From NCBI GenBank assembly GCA_910586215.1, contig CAJUGH010000042.1:1-33647 (forward strand): a stretch of DNA of 33,647 bases. The letters run 5' to 3'. Position numbers and translations under genes: made by a program. The DNA comes from an uncultured Acetatifactor sp. (GTDB lineage Bacteria > Bacillota > Clostridia > Lachnospirales > Lachnospiraceae). The notes under the pieces are model-generated. The model had not been told where the DNA came from, ran no database searches, and saw only the letters and a program-made list of their open reading frames with translations. Positions within the stretch are counted from its first letter, which is position 1. The number at the start of each line of letters is the position of its first letter. This document shows positions 1 to 6,911 of this stretch, one piece after another.

Positions 1-160
1 TGCGTTTCTTGTAGCTGCCGCATATGTAGCAGTCCTGCCGCCGTTTGTCCGTCTGATACCTCTGCTGGTACATGACGCTGCCGCAATCCGCACAAAAGAG
101 TATGCCGGAGAACAAGCCCACTTCGTCATAGCAGTTAGGGCGTTTGCGCTGCTTGCAGAG
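1..160 (-). pseudogene. large serine recombinase, C-terminal zinc-ribbon fragment
   Basis: Read on the minus strand, this stretch encodes a recombinase zinc beta-ribbon region. Seen: the phrase EVGLFSGILFCADCGS, then a second Cys pair (CYICGSYKKR). This C-x2-C plus C-x2-C arrangement is typical of large serine recombinases of Tn4451/Tn5397-like and ICE-type elements. The N-terminal resolvase domain is missing: upstream the frame runs into the 22-bp palindrome at 161-182 and then MATE sequence. The 3' end leaves the window, so the rest of the C-terminus cannot be judged. Without its catalytic domain this copy should be inactive. An N-terminal scrap of a similar enzyme lies at 20059-20250 on the other strand. 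Confidence 0.7.
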
Positions 161-665
161 TTTGTACCGAATTCGGTACAAAAGTTGCAAGCTGCGGATT
201 TGCGTCATTCCTTACAAAACAAAGCAGCACATCATTCAAAATAAAAGCCGGAGAAAAAAGCAACAGCCACCGTAAATAAATAGTTGTCATTTCCAGTATC
301 GTCATATCTGCACCTAACACAAAAGCCAACTGTCTTGGACAGAAAAAACCGGGCAACATAAATGCGATTGAAAACAAAACAGCAAGATATATGGTATTTG
401 TATAAATTTTGTCTACTAACACTTGATTCTCTTGACTCTTACAGACAGAAAATTTTGTTGCTCCACCCATGCCAATCATTAACCCTGTACCATGAATAAA
501 ATTATATACCGGAATAGCAATATTTAACGCTGCCAGTCCGCTTGTGCCTAATCCTTTGGAAACAAAGAATGTGTCTGCCAAAATGTAGCAGGATACGCCC
601 AACGTTCCCAAAACGCTTAAAACTGTATACCGGGAAAATTCCCGAATACAAGATGGTTGCTCCAT
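135..665 (-). pseudogene. MATE-family multidrug efflux transporter, truncated
   Basis: The N-terminal ~165 residues match the MATE (MOP superfamily) pattern: a first membrane segment with ILADTFFVSKGLGTSGLAAL, then IAIPVYNFIHGTGLMIGMGGA, typical of clostridial drug/Na+ antiporters. A full MATE has about 450 residues and 12 membrane segments; this one has 176 codons, covering about four segments. Homology stops near the residues NPQLAT, after which the frame runs through the 22-bp palindrome and into recombinase DNA in the wrong frame. The start at 665 is chosen over the longer frame because an AGGAGGG site lies 7 nt upstream. The operator and hairpin upstream are still intact. Expected non-functional. 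Confidence 0.75.
161..182. repeat. 22-bp perfect palindrome at the recombinase/MATE junction
   Basis: The 22 bases are fully self-complementary and centred on GAATTC. They sit exactly where recombinase homology stops and MATE homology begins. This could be a crossover or deletion junction, or a protein-binding palindrome inherited from one parent. The right-hand recombinase scrap also ends at a GAATTC (20249-20254), though the surrounding bases agree only partly. Confidence 0.6.
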
Positions 666-702
666 ATATTTACCCTCCTGAACAAAAAAAATAACGCCAG
701 CA

Positions 703-734
703 CTTTCTATCTTCAATGGCCTAACGATAGAAAG
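703..734 (-). promoter_or_regulatory. leader hairpin of the MATE gene
   Basis: Perfect 9-bp inverted repeat (CTTTCTATC at 703-711, GATAGAAAG at 726-734) with a 14-nt loop, between the MerR-type operator and the MATE ribosome binding site. In the transcript it could act in attenuation or mRNA stability; function is inferred only from position. Confidence 0.4.
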
Positions 735-747
735 ACTGACGCTTAAT

Positions 748-767
748 CCCTTACCCGGCGGCAAGGG
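748..767 (-). promoter_or_regulatory. MerR-type operator upstream of the truncated MATE gene
   Basis: On the minus strand the imperfect palindrome CCCTTGCCGCCGGGTAAGGG is followed by TTAAGC, a plausible -10, with a poor -35 about 20 bp upstream. A dyad inside an over-long 19-20 bp spacer is the usual layout for MerR/TipA-type activators of drug-efflux genes. No MerR gene lies in the window. Confidence 0.4.
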
Positions 768-772
768 AAGCA

Positions 773-1040
773 TAAATCTTTTCTAATTTATCATAAAAAG
801 ATAAATATATCAATCCTTAGCGGGTAAAAAAATTAGAATGGCTCTGTATATGATAATATACAGTGTTTTTCTTAATCGCGCCACACTATTCCGAACCAAA
901 GAAGTTAAAGACAGATAGCCAGTTATACACATTACTAACAATGCCGACTATTACAAAATCCCCCTTATTCCGAATCATTTATATTTAAAAAAAATGCCAA
1001 GAATAGATGAAATAAATAATCTTTCATACAAAATTTTTTG
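773..1040. other. AT-rich intergenic region with two inverted repeats
   Basis: No convincing coding frame. It holds a 9-bp inverted repeat (781-789 with 830-838) and a terminator-like hairpin at 844-870. The base composition matches the mobile debris to its left rather than the GC-richer genes to its right. Confidence 0.4.
844..870 (+). terminator. terminator-like hairpin
   Basis: Stem CTGTATAT/ATATACAG (844-851 and 856-863) with a GATA loop, followed by TGTTTTT. The stem is AT-rich and therefore weak, and no intact plus-strand gene ends nearby, so it may be a relic. Confidence 0.35.
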
Positions 1041-1122
1041 CTACTACACGCGTCAAAGCGGGCTGTTCTTGCCCATTTTGTGTGCATCTGTTGCTGTGAA
1101 CAGCATGGCTGCGAACAATAAC
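1040..1122 (+). repeat. degenerate copy of dispersed repeat family A (copy A1)
   Basis: Shares with the copies at 17981-18132 and 26990-27123 the core that includes GCCCATTTTGTGTGCAT and TTGCTGTGAACAG. The left terminal inverted repeat is largely lost, the right end is altered, and no target-site duplication is evident. Best read as an old, decayed copy. Confidence 0.6.
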
Positions 1123-1163
1123 CTTTTCCTCTTATCTCCTTAAAATATTCTGCACTTTTCTTA

Positions 1164-1192
1164 TTGTAGTTTCCCCCAAATGATGCTATACT
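1164..1192 (+). promoter_or_regulatory. promoter of the 37-aa membrane peptide gene
   Basis: A -35 TTGTAG (1164-1169), a 17-bp spacer and a -10 TATACT (1187-1192) preceded by TGC (extended -10). The peptide start lies 46 nt downstream of the -10 on the same strand. Confidence 0.6.
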
Positions 1193-1237
1193 ATCTGCAT
1201 TGGGATATTTATGGTGATACCAGAGAGGAGTATGGAC

Positions 1238-1351
1238 ATGTTTGTAATTTTAGGCGGCGGTTTACTAATCATCATTTTTGCGGTAGTGATCTCCGTTGTG
1301 TCTTCCGTTACCTCTGCCGTGGCGGCAGAGGCGGATGAGACAGAAGATTAA
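1238..1351 (+). CDS. small single-pass membrane peptide (37 aa)
   Basis: The reading frame begins MFVILGGGLLIIIFAVVISV, one hydrophobic helix (residues about 2-20), followed by a small-residue stretch and an acidic tail ending EADETED. A GAGGAG site ends 7 nt before the ATG at 1238; the in-frame ATG at 1232 would sit only 1 nt from it and was rejected. A well-formed promoter lies at 1164-1192 and a long inverted repeat follows the stop. It is the only intact plus-strand gene near the left end. The family is not recognised; an N-terminal helix with a short charged tail fits regulatory or stress membrane peptides, but no function can be assigned. Confidence 0.6.
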   Translation: MFVILGGGLLIIIFAVVISVVSSVTSAVAAEADETED

Positions 1352-1355
1352 AGGA

Positions 1356-1420
1356 CATGGCAGGACAGCCTAAGTCCTTCCCCCAGAAGGCCATAGGGAC
1401 TTGTAACTGTTCCTGCCATG
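1356..1420. terminator. long hairpin between convergent genes
   Basis: Perfect 10-bp arms (CATGGCAGGA at 1356-1365, TCCTGCCATG at 1411-1420), extended inward by CAG/CTG and AAGTCC/GGACTT. It lies between the stop of the 37-aa peptide and the stop of the ABC-F gene, so it may serve both strands. There is no clear T-run, so Rho-independent activity is uncertain. Confidence 0.45.
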
Positions 1421-1464
1421 CAATACTGCCTCTTCCTGCCACGCATCCGTAACCGTTCCACACC

Positions 1465-3339
1465 TCAGACCATTTCCCCGTTTTCTATTCTGGCAGCCAG
1501 TTCCTCCAGATACATCCAGCGGTTCATCTTCTCCTCCAACTGTGTTTCTGTCTCTTCCTTTTCCTTTGTAATGGCATTTAATTTCACAAAGTCACTGGCC
1601 CATTGCAGGGTATCCTGTTCCAGTTGCCCAATTTTCCCTTCCAGGGCAGCGATCTCCCCTTCGATGGTCTCATATTCCTTCTGTTCCTGGTAGGTGAACT
1701 TCAGCTTCCGCTTCCGGCCTGCCCGCCAGTCCCCAGCCCGGGATGGCTCCGAACCAGGTGCCGGTCCTGATCCGTTATTCCGGGATGGTTCCATGCCGGT
1801 CTGGCCTGCTCCCGGTCCCCCGCTTCCTGCACCGGCTTCTTCTGTCTCCTGCCTCCTGCGGGCAGCATAATCCGTATACCCGCCCTCATACTGCCTTATG
1901 TCTCCAGCCGGCCCTATGGCGAAGATCCGCCGTACCGTCCGGTCCAGGAAATACCGGTCATGGGACACCACAATGACGATTCCCTGGAACCTGTCCAGAT
2001 AATCCTCCAGGATCTGTAATGTGGCAATATCCAGGTCATTGGTGGGCTCATCCAGGATCAGCACATTGGGAGCTCCCATCAGCACTTTCAGCAGGTACAG
2101 CCGCCTGCGTTCCCCGCCGGACAATTTCCCCAGAAGGCCGTATTGGTCTTCCCCGGCAAACAGGAACCGTTCCAGCATTCTGGATGCACTGACACGACCT
2201 TCCCCCACATCCACGTACTCTGCCACATCCCGTATGTAGTCAATCACACGCCTCTCCGGCTTCATCTCCTCATCCTGGATCTCCTGGGCATAATAGCCGA
2301 TCCGCACAGTCTGGCCGATCTCTACCCGGCCCTCATCCGGCTCCACCCGGCCTAGGAGAATCTTCATCAAGGTTGTCTTGCCGCTGCCGTTGGGACCCAC
2401 GAACCCCACCCTGTCATTTTTCAAGAACAGATATGTGAAATCTGCAAACAGTACCCTGCCATCGTAGGCTTTGCTGATATGATGCAGTTCCACGGTGGTC
2501 CTGCCCAGGCGGGAGGAAGCACTTGCCATCTCCACCTGGGCCTGTCTTACCGGATCCGGAATATCCTTCATCTCTTCATAGCGGGCAAGGCGGGCCTTCT
2601 GTTTGGTGGACCTGGCCCTGGCCCCCCGCTGCACCCAGGCCAGTTCTTCCCGCAGGATACTCTGGCGCTTCCTGGCACTGGCTTCCTCCATCTCCTGGCG
2701 CTGCAATTTCAGTTCCAGGTACCCGGCATAGCCTGCCTGGTAGGAATAGACCTGGCCCTGGTGGATCTCCAGGATCCGGGATGCCACACTGTCCAGGAAA
2801 TACCGGTCATGTGTGACCATAACCACAGCTTTCTTACGCCGTCTCAAGGTGTCCTCCAGCCAGTCTGCCATATAACTGTCCAGGTGGTTGGTGGGCTCAT
2901 CCAGTACCAGAATCTCCGCCGGGGACAGCAGCACTGACACCAGGGCCAGGCGTTTCCTCTGTCCTCCGGACAACTGGCTGCAGGGCTGTGAGAAGTCCGT
3001 GATCCCCAGGCGGGTCAGCATACTCTTGGCCTCTGTCTCCAGGTACTCCCGGCCTTCCTCCCCGATGCTGTCCTCCAGCACCGCCTGCAGCACAGTTTTC
3101 TCCGGGTAAAATACAGGGTTCTGTGGCAGAAAGCGCACCACACAGTGTCTGGCCAGGATTACGCTGCCTTCATCCGGCTCCTCCACACCTGCCAGGATTT
3201 TCAGCAGGGTAGATTTCCCCGTGCCATTGATACCGATCACCCCCACTTTCTCCCCTTCCTCCAGGGAGAAAGACACACCGGACAGTACAGCCCGCTCCCC
3301 GTATGCTTTTGTGATATTGTCCATTGTCAGAATATTCAT
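1465..3339 (-). CDS. ABC-F family ATPase, Uup-type
   Basis: A soluble protein with two ABC ATPase domains and no membrane segments, as in the ABC-F family, which acts on the ribosome (translation-factor or resistance roles). Seen: Walker A GINGTGKS (36-43), signature LSGGQ (123-127), Walker B/D-loop ILVLDEPTNHLD (143-154), H-loop THD (176-178); second set GPNGSGKT (315-322), LSGGE (406-410), LILDEPTNDLD (427-437), SHD (459-461). The inter-domain linker (about 205-275) is charged and helical. A Gly/Pro/Ser-rich stretch (502-540) leads to a coiled coil (548-620), the mark of Uup-like members rather than EttA. It starts 22 bp after the hydrolase gene, so they are probably one operon. The GGGGAAAA site upstream is modest. 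Which ABC-F subfamily, and whether it gives antibiotic resistance, cannot be told. Confidence 0.9.
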   Translation of the reverse strand: MNILTMDNITKAYGERAVLSGVSFSLEEGEKVGVIGINGTGKSTLLKILAGVEEPDEGSVILARHCVVRFLPQNPVFYPEKTVLQAVLEDSIGEEGREYLETEAKSMLTRLGITDFSQPCSQLSGGQRKRLALVSVLLSPAEILVLDEPTNHLDSYMADWLEDTLRRRKKAVVMVTHDRYFLDSVASRILEIHQGQVYSYQAGYAGYLELKLQRQEMEEASARKRQSILREELAWVQRGARARSTKQKARLARYEEMKDIPDPVRQAQVEMASASSRLGRTTVELHHISKAYDGRVLFADFTYLFLKNDRVGFVGPNGSGKTTLMKILLGRVEPDEGRVEIGQTVRIGYYAQEIQDEEMKPERRVIDYIRDVAEYVDVGEGRVSASRMLERFLFAGEDQYGLLGKLSGGERRRLYLLKVLMGAPNVLILDEPTNDLDIATLQILEDYLDRFQGIVIVVSHDRYFLDRTVRRIFAIGPAGDIRQYEGGYTDYAARRRQETEEAGAGSGGPGAGQTGMEPSRNNGSGPAPGSEPSRAGDWRAGRKRKLKFTYQEQKEYETIEGEIAALEGKIGQLEQDTLQWASDFVKLNAITKEKEETETQLEEKMNRWMYLEELAARIENGEMV

Positions 3340-3361
3340 GTATATTTTCCCCTATATCGCC

Positions 3362-4546
3362 TTAACAACAACGGCATTCCTCCAGGACTCCATATGTGGC
3401 CATCCGCAGCTTCCTCACCACCGGTGTCACCGAGGCCCCACATCTCTGCATAAAATATAGGAATACCAGATCTTCCGTGGGATCCATGGTCACATAATTG
3501 CCCGTCCAGCCCTCCCAGCCAAATTCACCCAGAGAGGCAATGGTTCCCGCTGCCCCCTGGTCCGTCAGCACGCGCATGAAACAGCCATAGCCGTAGCCCC
3601 GCAGTCCATCCCCGTCCGCAGTGACTGCCTGCTCCCGCGTCAGTCGGTTCTGGGCCATAAATGCCACGGTCTTCCTGCCCAGGATCTGTCTGCCTGCATA
3701 ACTGCCACCATGGATCATCATGGATGCAAAATGGCTGTAATCATCCAGGGTGGATACCAGTCCCGCGCCACCGGATTCAAATGCCACATCCTCCCCCCAA
3801 TATTCTCCCAGGTGGTTCCCTATATGTGGAATCAGCCGGCCATCCTCTGCCTGGTCATAGTGGCAGGCCAGACGATACAGCTTGTCCCCCGGCACGAAAA
3901 ACCCTGTATCCGGCATATCCAGTGGGGTGAATAGCTCTTCCTGCAGGAACTGTCCAAAGGTCCTGCCGGACACTTTCTCCACGATACCTCCCAGCACATC
4001 TGCCGAATAGCCATACATCCATTTTTCCCCGGGCTGGAAACACAGGGGAACAGATGCAATGGCCGCCATATAATCCTGGGTATCTGCCCGCTCCCCCTGC
4101 TCCCTGCGCCTTACCAGGGCATCCACCTTTTCCTTCATGCGCTGTCCTGGAATCGTCCCTTCATCTGGATAGGTTATGCCGGAGGTCATGTTCAGCAGGT
4201 CAAAAATGGTATTCTCCCGCAGGGCCTCCACTTCCCCCTTTCCCTCCTGCCACACCTTCTGCCCCGCAAAACAGGGGAGATACCTGGACACCGGATCCCA
4301 CAGATCCAGATCGCCGCGCTCTGCCAGCAGCATCACCGCCGCAGCTGTCACTGGTTTCGTCATGGAATAGAGCCGGATGATGGTATCCCGCTCCATGGGG
4401 ATCCCCCGTTCCGCATCCGCATATCCGAAAGCATTGTAATAGATCTCCTGGCCCCTGTGGAGCACCAGGGCGCTGGCCCCTTTTACGCGCCCCTCCTCCA
4501 CCTCCTGCCGGATCAGTCTGTCCATGGTTTCCCTGTAATTGTACAT
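3362..4546 (-). CDS. serine hydrolase, class C beta-lactamase/esterase fold
   Basis: A 394-residue member of the beta-lactamase/penicillin-binding-like hydrolase family (EstB/6-aminohexanoate-dimer hydrolase type). Seen: the S-x-x-K motif SMTK (61-64) carrying the nucleophile, the second-motif tyrosine in MYGYSADVLG (Y180, followed by S-A rather than the classic A-N), and FGWEGWTGN near the C-terminus in place of a lactamase K-T-G box. These deviations favour an esterase or peptidase over a true beta-lactamase. There is no signal peptide from the chosen start, so it is probably cytoplasmic. The longer frame (from 4630) begins upstream of or inside the promoter; the ATG at 4546 follows a purine-rich site and a strong promoter at 4613-4641. 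Likely cotranscribed with the downstream ABC-F gene. Confidence 0.85.
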   Translation of the reverse strand: MYNYRETMDRLIRQEVEEGRVKGASALVLHRGQEIYYNAFGYADAERGIPMERDTIIRLYSMTKPVTAAAVMLLAERGDLDLWDPVSRYLPCFAGQKVWQEGKGEVEALRENTIFDLLNMTSGITYPDEGTIPGQRMKEKVDALVRRREQGERADTQDYMAAIASVPLCFQPGEKWMYGYSADVLGGIVEKVSGRTFGQFLQEELFTPLDMPDTGFFVPGDKLYRLACHYDQAEDGRLIPHIGNHLGEYWGEDVAFESGGAGLVSTLDDYSHFASMMIHGGSYAGRQILGRKTVAFMAQNRLTREQAVTADGDGLRGYGYGCFMRVLTDQGAAGTIASLGEFGWEGWTGNYVTMDPTEDLVFLYFMQRCGASVTPVVRKLRMATYGVLEECRCC

Positions 4547-4612
4547 GATGTATACTTTTCCTTTCCGCCTGCTGGGCGGCTTCCCGCCTGGCTGTCCACC
4601 CAATTTTCTTAT

Positions 4613-4641
4613 AGTATACTCTGCCTGCATCCAGCCGTCAA
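4613..4641 (-). promoter_or_regulatory. promoter of the hydrolase/ABC-F operon
   Basis: On the minus strand: -35 TTGACG (4641-4636), a 17-bp spacer and -10 TATACT (4618-4613). This near-consensus vegetative promoter lies about 67 bp before the chosen hydrolase start, and supports that start over the ATG at 4630. Confidence 0.75.
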
Positions 4642-4650
4642 ATACAGAAA

Positions 4651-4687
4651 CAGGCCGGGCGGCTCCCTCCTGGAACCGTCCGGCCTG
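4651..4687 (-). terminator. intrinsic terminator after the small membrane protein pair
   Basis: Arms CAGGCCGGGCGG (4651-4662) and CCGTCCGGCCTG (4676-4687) pair over 12 positions with one G-U. It lies about 15 bp beyond the stop of the 47-aa protein, with a short T-run on the minus strand and a better one (CCTTTTTA) on the plus strand. It insulates the next promoter. Confidence 0.7.
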
Positions 4688-4701
4688 CCTTTTTACACTG
4701 T

Positions 4702-4845
4702 TCAGTCATACATCTTCTTGCCGTATTTGAATTTCCGGTAGAATTTGTAGATAATCACCGCAAACAGGGATATACAAATATACAAGGTGGAGAGCAATCC
4801 GGTAACTCCACCCACTATCATCAAAAGTAGTAGTCCAATATTCAT
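4702..4845 (-). CDS. small membrane protein (47 aa)
   Basis: The protein begins MNIGLLLLMIVGGVTGLLST and continues with a second hydrophobic stretch (about 21-33), ending in a basic tail KFYRKFKYGKKMYD, which predicts a cytoplasmic C-terminus. It is one long or two short membrane helices. The start at 4845 has an excellent GGAGGTGTG site 4-7 nt upstream, better than the longer frame that opens at 4962 without one. It is second in a two-gene unit, 13 bp after the 46-aa gene, and is followed by a terminator. Family not recognised. Confidence 0.65.
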   Translation of the reverse strand: MNIGLLLLMIVGGVTGLLSTLYICISLFAVIIYKFYRKFKYGKKMYD

Positions 4846-4858
4846 CTTCACACCTCCA

Positions 4859-4999
4859 TTATTTTTCCTGGCCCTGGATCTCTTTCTGGTTCTCCTGGCT
4901 TCTGTCCTCAGACCGCCCGTGGCACTCCATCCACCAGACCCAGATTCCTGCCCCGGCGGCAATGACCACCATCAGGATAAAGACAATATTCTCAAACAT
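4859..4999 (-). CDS. small membrane protein (46 aa)
   Basis: Begins MFENIVFILMVVIAAGAGIW with one N-terminal helix (residues 4-22), then Trp-Trp-Met-Glu-Cys and a very polar Gln/Glu/Lys tail to the end. The start at 4999 has an AAAGGAA site about 6 nt upstream. It is first in a two-gene unit with the 47-aa protein. The tail length and charge suggest a single-pass protein with a cytoplasmic tail, possibly interacting with the basic tail of its partner; that is inference. No family recognised. Confidence 0.6.
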   Translation of the reverse strand: MFENIVFILMVVIAAGAGIWVWWMECHGRSEDRSQENQKEIQGQEK

Positions 5000-5095
5000 G
5001 GGATATTCCTTTCCATATAGATTACCAGGCTGTGGAAATACAGCCTGTGTCGCACCAGGCAGCCGTTTTAGGCATACGGATCTTTGTCTGACCAT

Positions 5096-5124
5096 AACAT
5101 TTCCTGTAAAAATCCATGTGTCAA
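5096..5124 (-). promoter_or_regulatory. candidate promoter of the small membrane protein pair
   Basis: A consensus -35 TTGACA (5124-5119) on the minus strand, about 120 bp before the 46-aa gene. The matching -10 is weak (AATGTT or a neighbouring hexamer at 17-18 bp spacing), so activator help or a misassigned -10 is possible. Confidence 0.35.
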
Positions 5125-5497
5125 CTATAATTGCGCACAGAACATAAGCCTATCGTCCCCCTAGGCTTTACCTGCTGCATAGGATCCTCATGGAAACTGC
5201 CATTACGGCAGATACCTGCACTATATTACCTTTTTCAAAATATGTCTGGGATAAAGAAGAATATAAGCTTTTTTGCCATTCTTTTGATGGATATAACTCA
5301 CGATGATGATATGTATCTGGATACCCGGCGCATCATTCCTAAAAAGCAGATGCTACCCTTTTGTCTCCAGTTCATCCCTGCACTCCCATCTGTCTGCCAG
5401 TTCACCAGCACTTCTGTAGTGTAACAGAATTGCTGTGAACGGAGTGAACAGTAGCCTTTTCACGGCCTTGCCGTCCAAAGCACCTCATCCAGCACGA
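5125..5497. other. intergenic region without a supported gene
   Basis: Frames here (for example 5131-5424 plus) lack a ribosome binding site and any recognisable family. It contains a 7-bp hairpin (5146-5152 with 5162-5168) and, at its left-to-right end, a solo right end of repeat family A (5429-5455). Confidence 0.5.
5429..5455 (+). repeat. solo right end of dispersed repeat family A (copy A2)
   Basis: These 27 bp are identical to the right end of the copy ending at 18132, including GTGAACGGAGTGAACAGTAG. No left half is present, so this is a remnant left by deletion or partial insertion. Confidence 0.65.
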
Positions 5498-5528
5498 AAG
5501 CCGGGAACCCTGTCCGGATTCCCGGCTT
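5498..5528 (-). terminator. intrinsic terminator after the isomerase gene
   Basis: Perfect 10-bp stem (AAGCCGGGAA at 5498-5507, TTCCCGGCTT at 5519-5528), 19 bp beyond the isomerase stop, ending in a short TTT on the minus strand. It marks the end of the sugar operon. Confidence 0.65.
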
Positions 5529-5546
5529 CCTGGGGCCTGTCCTGTC

Positions 5547-6911
5547 TTACCCTTCCAGCACCTCAAAGTGCATCACCTGGGCCACCGTCTTCAGCATTTC
5601 CACATAATTTCCGAAGACCAGCACCTGGTGGTGTCCGAAATGCGCCAGGCTGTGCATATATTTTCTGGCACTGTCCATCTGGATATAATAATAGGGGCTG
5701 CAATAGACCTCGTTGTACTCCGAGCGCAGTACCTTTCCTGTCTTCACACACATGGTATCCCCCTGGGGATTAAACCTTCCCAAAGTGATCTCATCCTGGT
5801 CATTCTGGGTAAAGTCCACCTGCAGCTTCCCGCCGAAGCCCTGGCCGGTAAAGGCCCACAGTTTATATGCCAGCGGTTTTGTCCCATAGCCGTTCATGCA
5901 CAGCGCAGGCACGGCATGATGGAGCCGGAGGATCTCCTCGCTCTCCATGTTGGGATTGCCCATAAAGGCCGGGCGGTTGGCACTATACTGGAGAATGGTC
6001 ATGGCCAGCAGGGCGTTCAGATCCTCCTCACATCCACTGGGGATACCCTCCCCCTTCAAGAGGGAGTGGCAGACACAGGGGGTAAATTTCCGCTGCTGGG
6101 GAATCTCTGAGGTACAGAGTTCGTGGCAGGCAGTGGAGAAGGCATTACACTGGTACACTTCCATCATCTTCTTCGCAGCCAGGTAATATTTGATGTCATT
6201 GAGGAACCAGTCTGTGTTCACCTTCACATCCATGGCACCACGCAGGATCTCCTCCGCAATGGGCCTGGCTTCCTCATCCGTGACTTGATCCATGTAAGGG
6301 AAGATATCCTGGAAGGGTAACTTGACTACCTCAAATCCATAGCGTTGCCTAATGGTCTCCGGATCCCGGATCAGGCTCTGCATCCCGAAGGTGGGAAGCC
6401 CTCCTGCCGTCAGCACCAGCGCCCTGGTACCTGCCACCGCCTTCCTCACCCAGAGCGCATGGGCGATCTCATTCAAGTCCCTTACATCCATGGCCACGTA
6501 TGCTTCCACGCCGATGGAATTGCAATATGCCGCAAAGTCGATTCCCTCATTCCCGTTCTGCAGGATAACCGTTGTCTTGTGGTAACGTTCCAGCTTGGGG
6601 ATACGCCAGTTCATGCACAGGAAAAAATCCACCTTGTCCAGGTCCTCCTCCATACGCCTGTATATCTCCTCCCCTACCACAAAATTCTCCGTATACCTGA
6701 CCTCGATGGGTTCTAAGAAGGTGATCTCATCCGTTGCCTGTTCCAGGGACTTCACTGCCCTGGCAAAAGCCTGGTCAGCGTAAGCCGCCTCTCTCTCCAC
6801 CGTCATGTCCTCCGGCTTCCCTGCCCTGCAGGGTCCCTCCCAGAAATGGGTGTGTGTCAGACATCCCACCAGGGGCCTGACAATCAGTTTCGTCTCCATT
6901 GCTGTCTTCAT
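5547..6911 (-). CDS. L-fucose/L-arabinose isomerase-family protein
   Basis: A 454-residue protein of the FucI/AraA-like sugar isomerase superfamily, which interconverts aldoses and ketoses using a divalent metal. Seen: an N-terminal Rossmann-like half with DKVDFFLCMNWRIPKLERYH and VVILQN-type strands, and a C-terminal half with GIPSGCEEDLNALLAMTIL (acidic metal-site candidates) and FMGNPNMESEEILRLHHAVP (His candidates). The length fits family members of about 450-500 residues. The start at 6911 is supported by a strong AAGGAAGGGGAA site about 7 nt upstream. It lies inside the 3' end of the AraC gene in another frame (137-nt overlap) and is the last gene of the locus, followed by a terminator. 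The exact sugar cannot be told. Confidence 0.8.
   Translation of the reverse strand: MKTAMETKLIVRPLVGCLTHTHFWEGPCRAGKPEDMTVEREAAYADQAFARAVKSLEQATDEITFLEPIEVRYTENFVVGEEIYRRMEEDLDKVDFFLCMNWRIPKLERYHKTTVILQNGNEGIDFAAYCNSIGVEAYVAMDVRDLNEIAHALWVRKAVAGTRALVLTAGGLPTFGMQSLIRDPETIRQRYGFEVVKLPFQDIFPYMDQVTDEEARPIAEEILRGAMDVKVNTDWFLNDIKYYLAAKKMMEVYQCNAFSTACHELCTSEIPQQRKFTPCVCHSLLKGEGIPSGCEEDLNALLAMTILQYSANRPAFMGNPNMESEEILRLHHAVPALCMNGYGTKPLAYKLWAFTGQGFGGKLQVDFTQNDQDEITLGRFNPQGDTMCVKTGKVLRSEYNEVYCSPYYYIQMDSARKYMHSLAHFGHHQVLVFGNYVEMLKTVAQVMHFEVLEG

Noticed and set aside
161..182. GAATTC-centred junctions as cloning or assembly chimaeras
   Set aside because: Two recombinase scraps end at GAATTC, but the flanks differ and other GAATTC sites in the window are not junctions. 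Read support would settle it; no basis to call an artefact.
3362..4546. True class C beta-lactamase (AmpC-like resistance gene)
   Set aside because: S-x-x-K is present, but the Y-x-N and K-T-G boxes deviate and there is no signal peptide, so a lactamase role is not supported.
5131..5424. 97-codon plus-strand open frame in an intergenic region
   Set aside because: No ribosome binding site, no recognisable protein features, and it runs into the solo repeat end.
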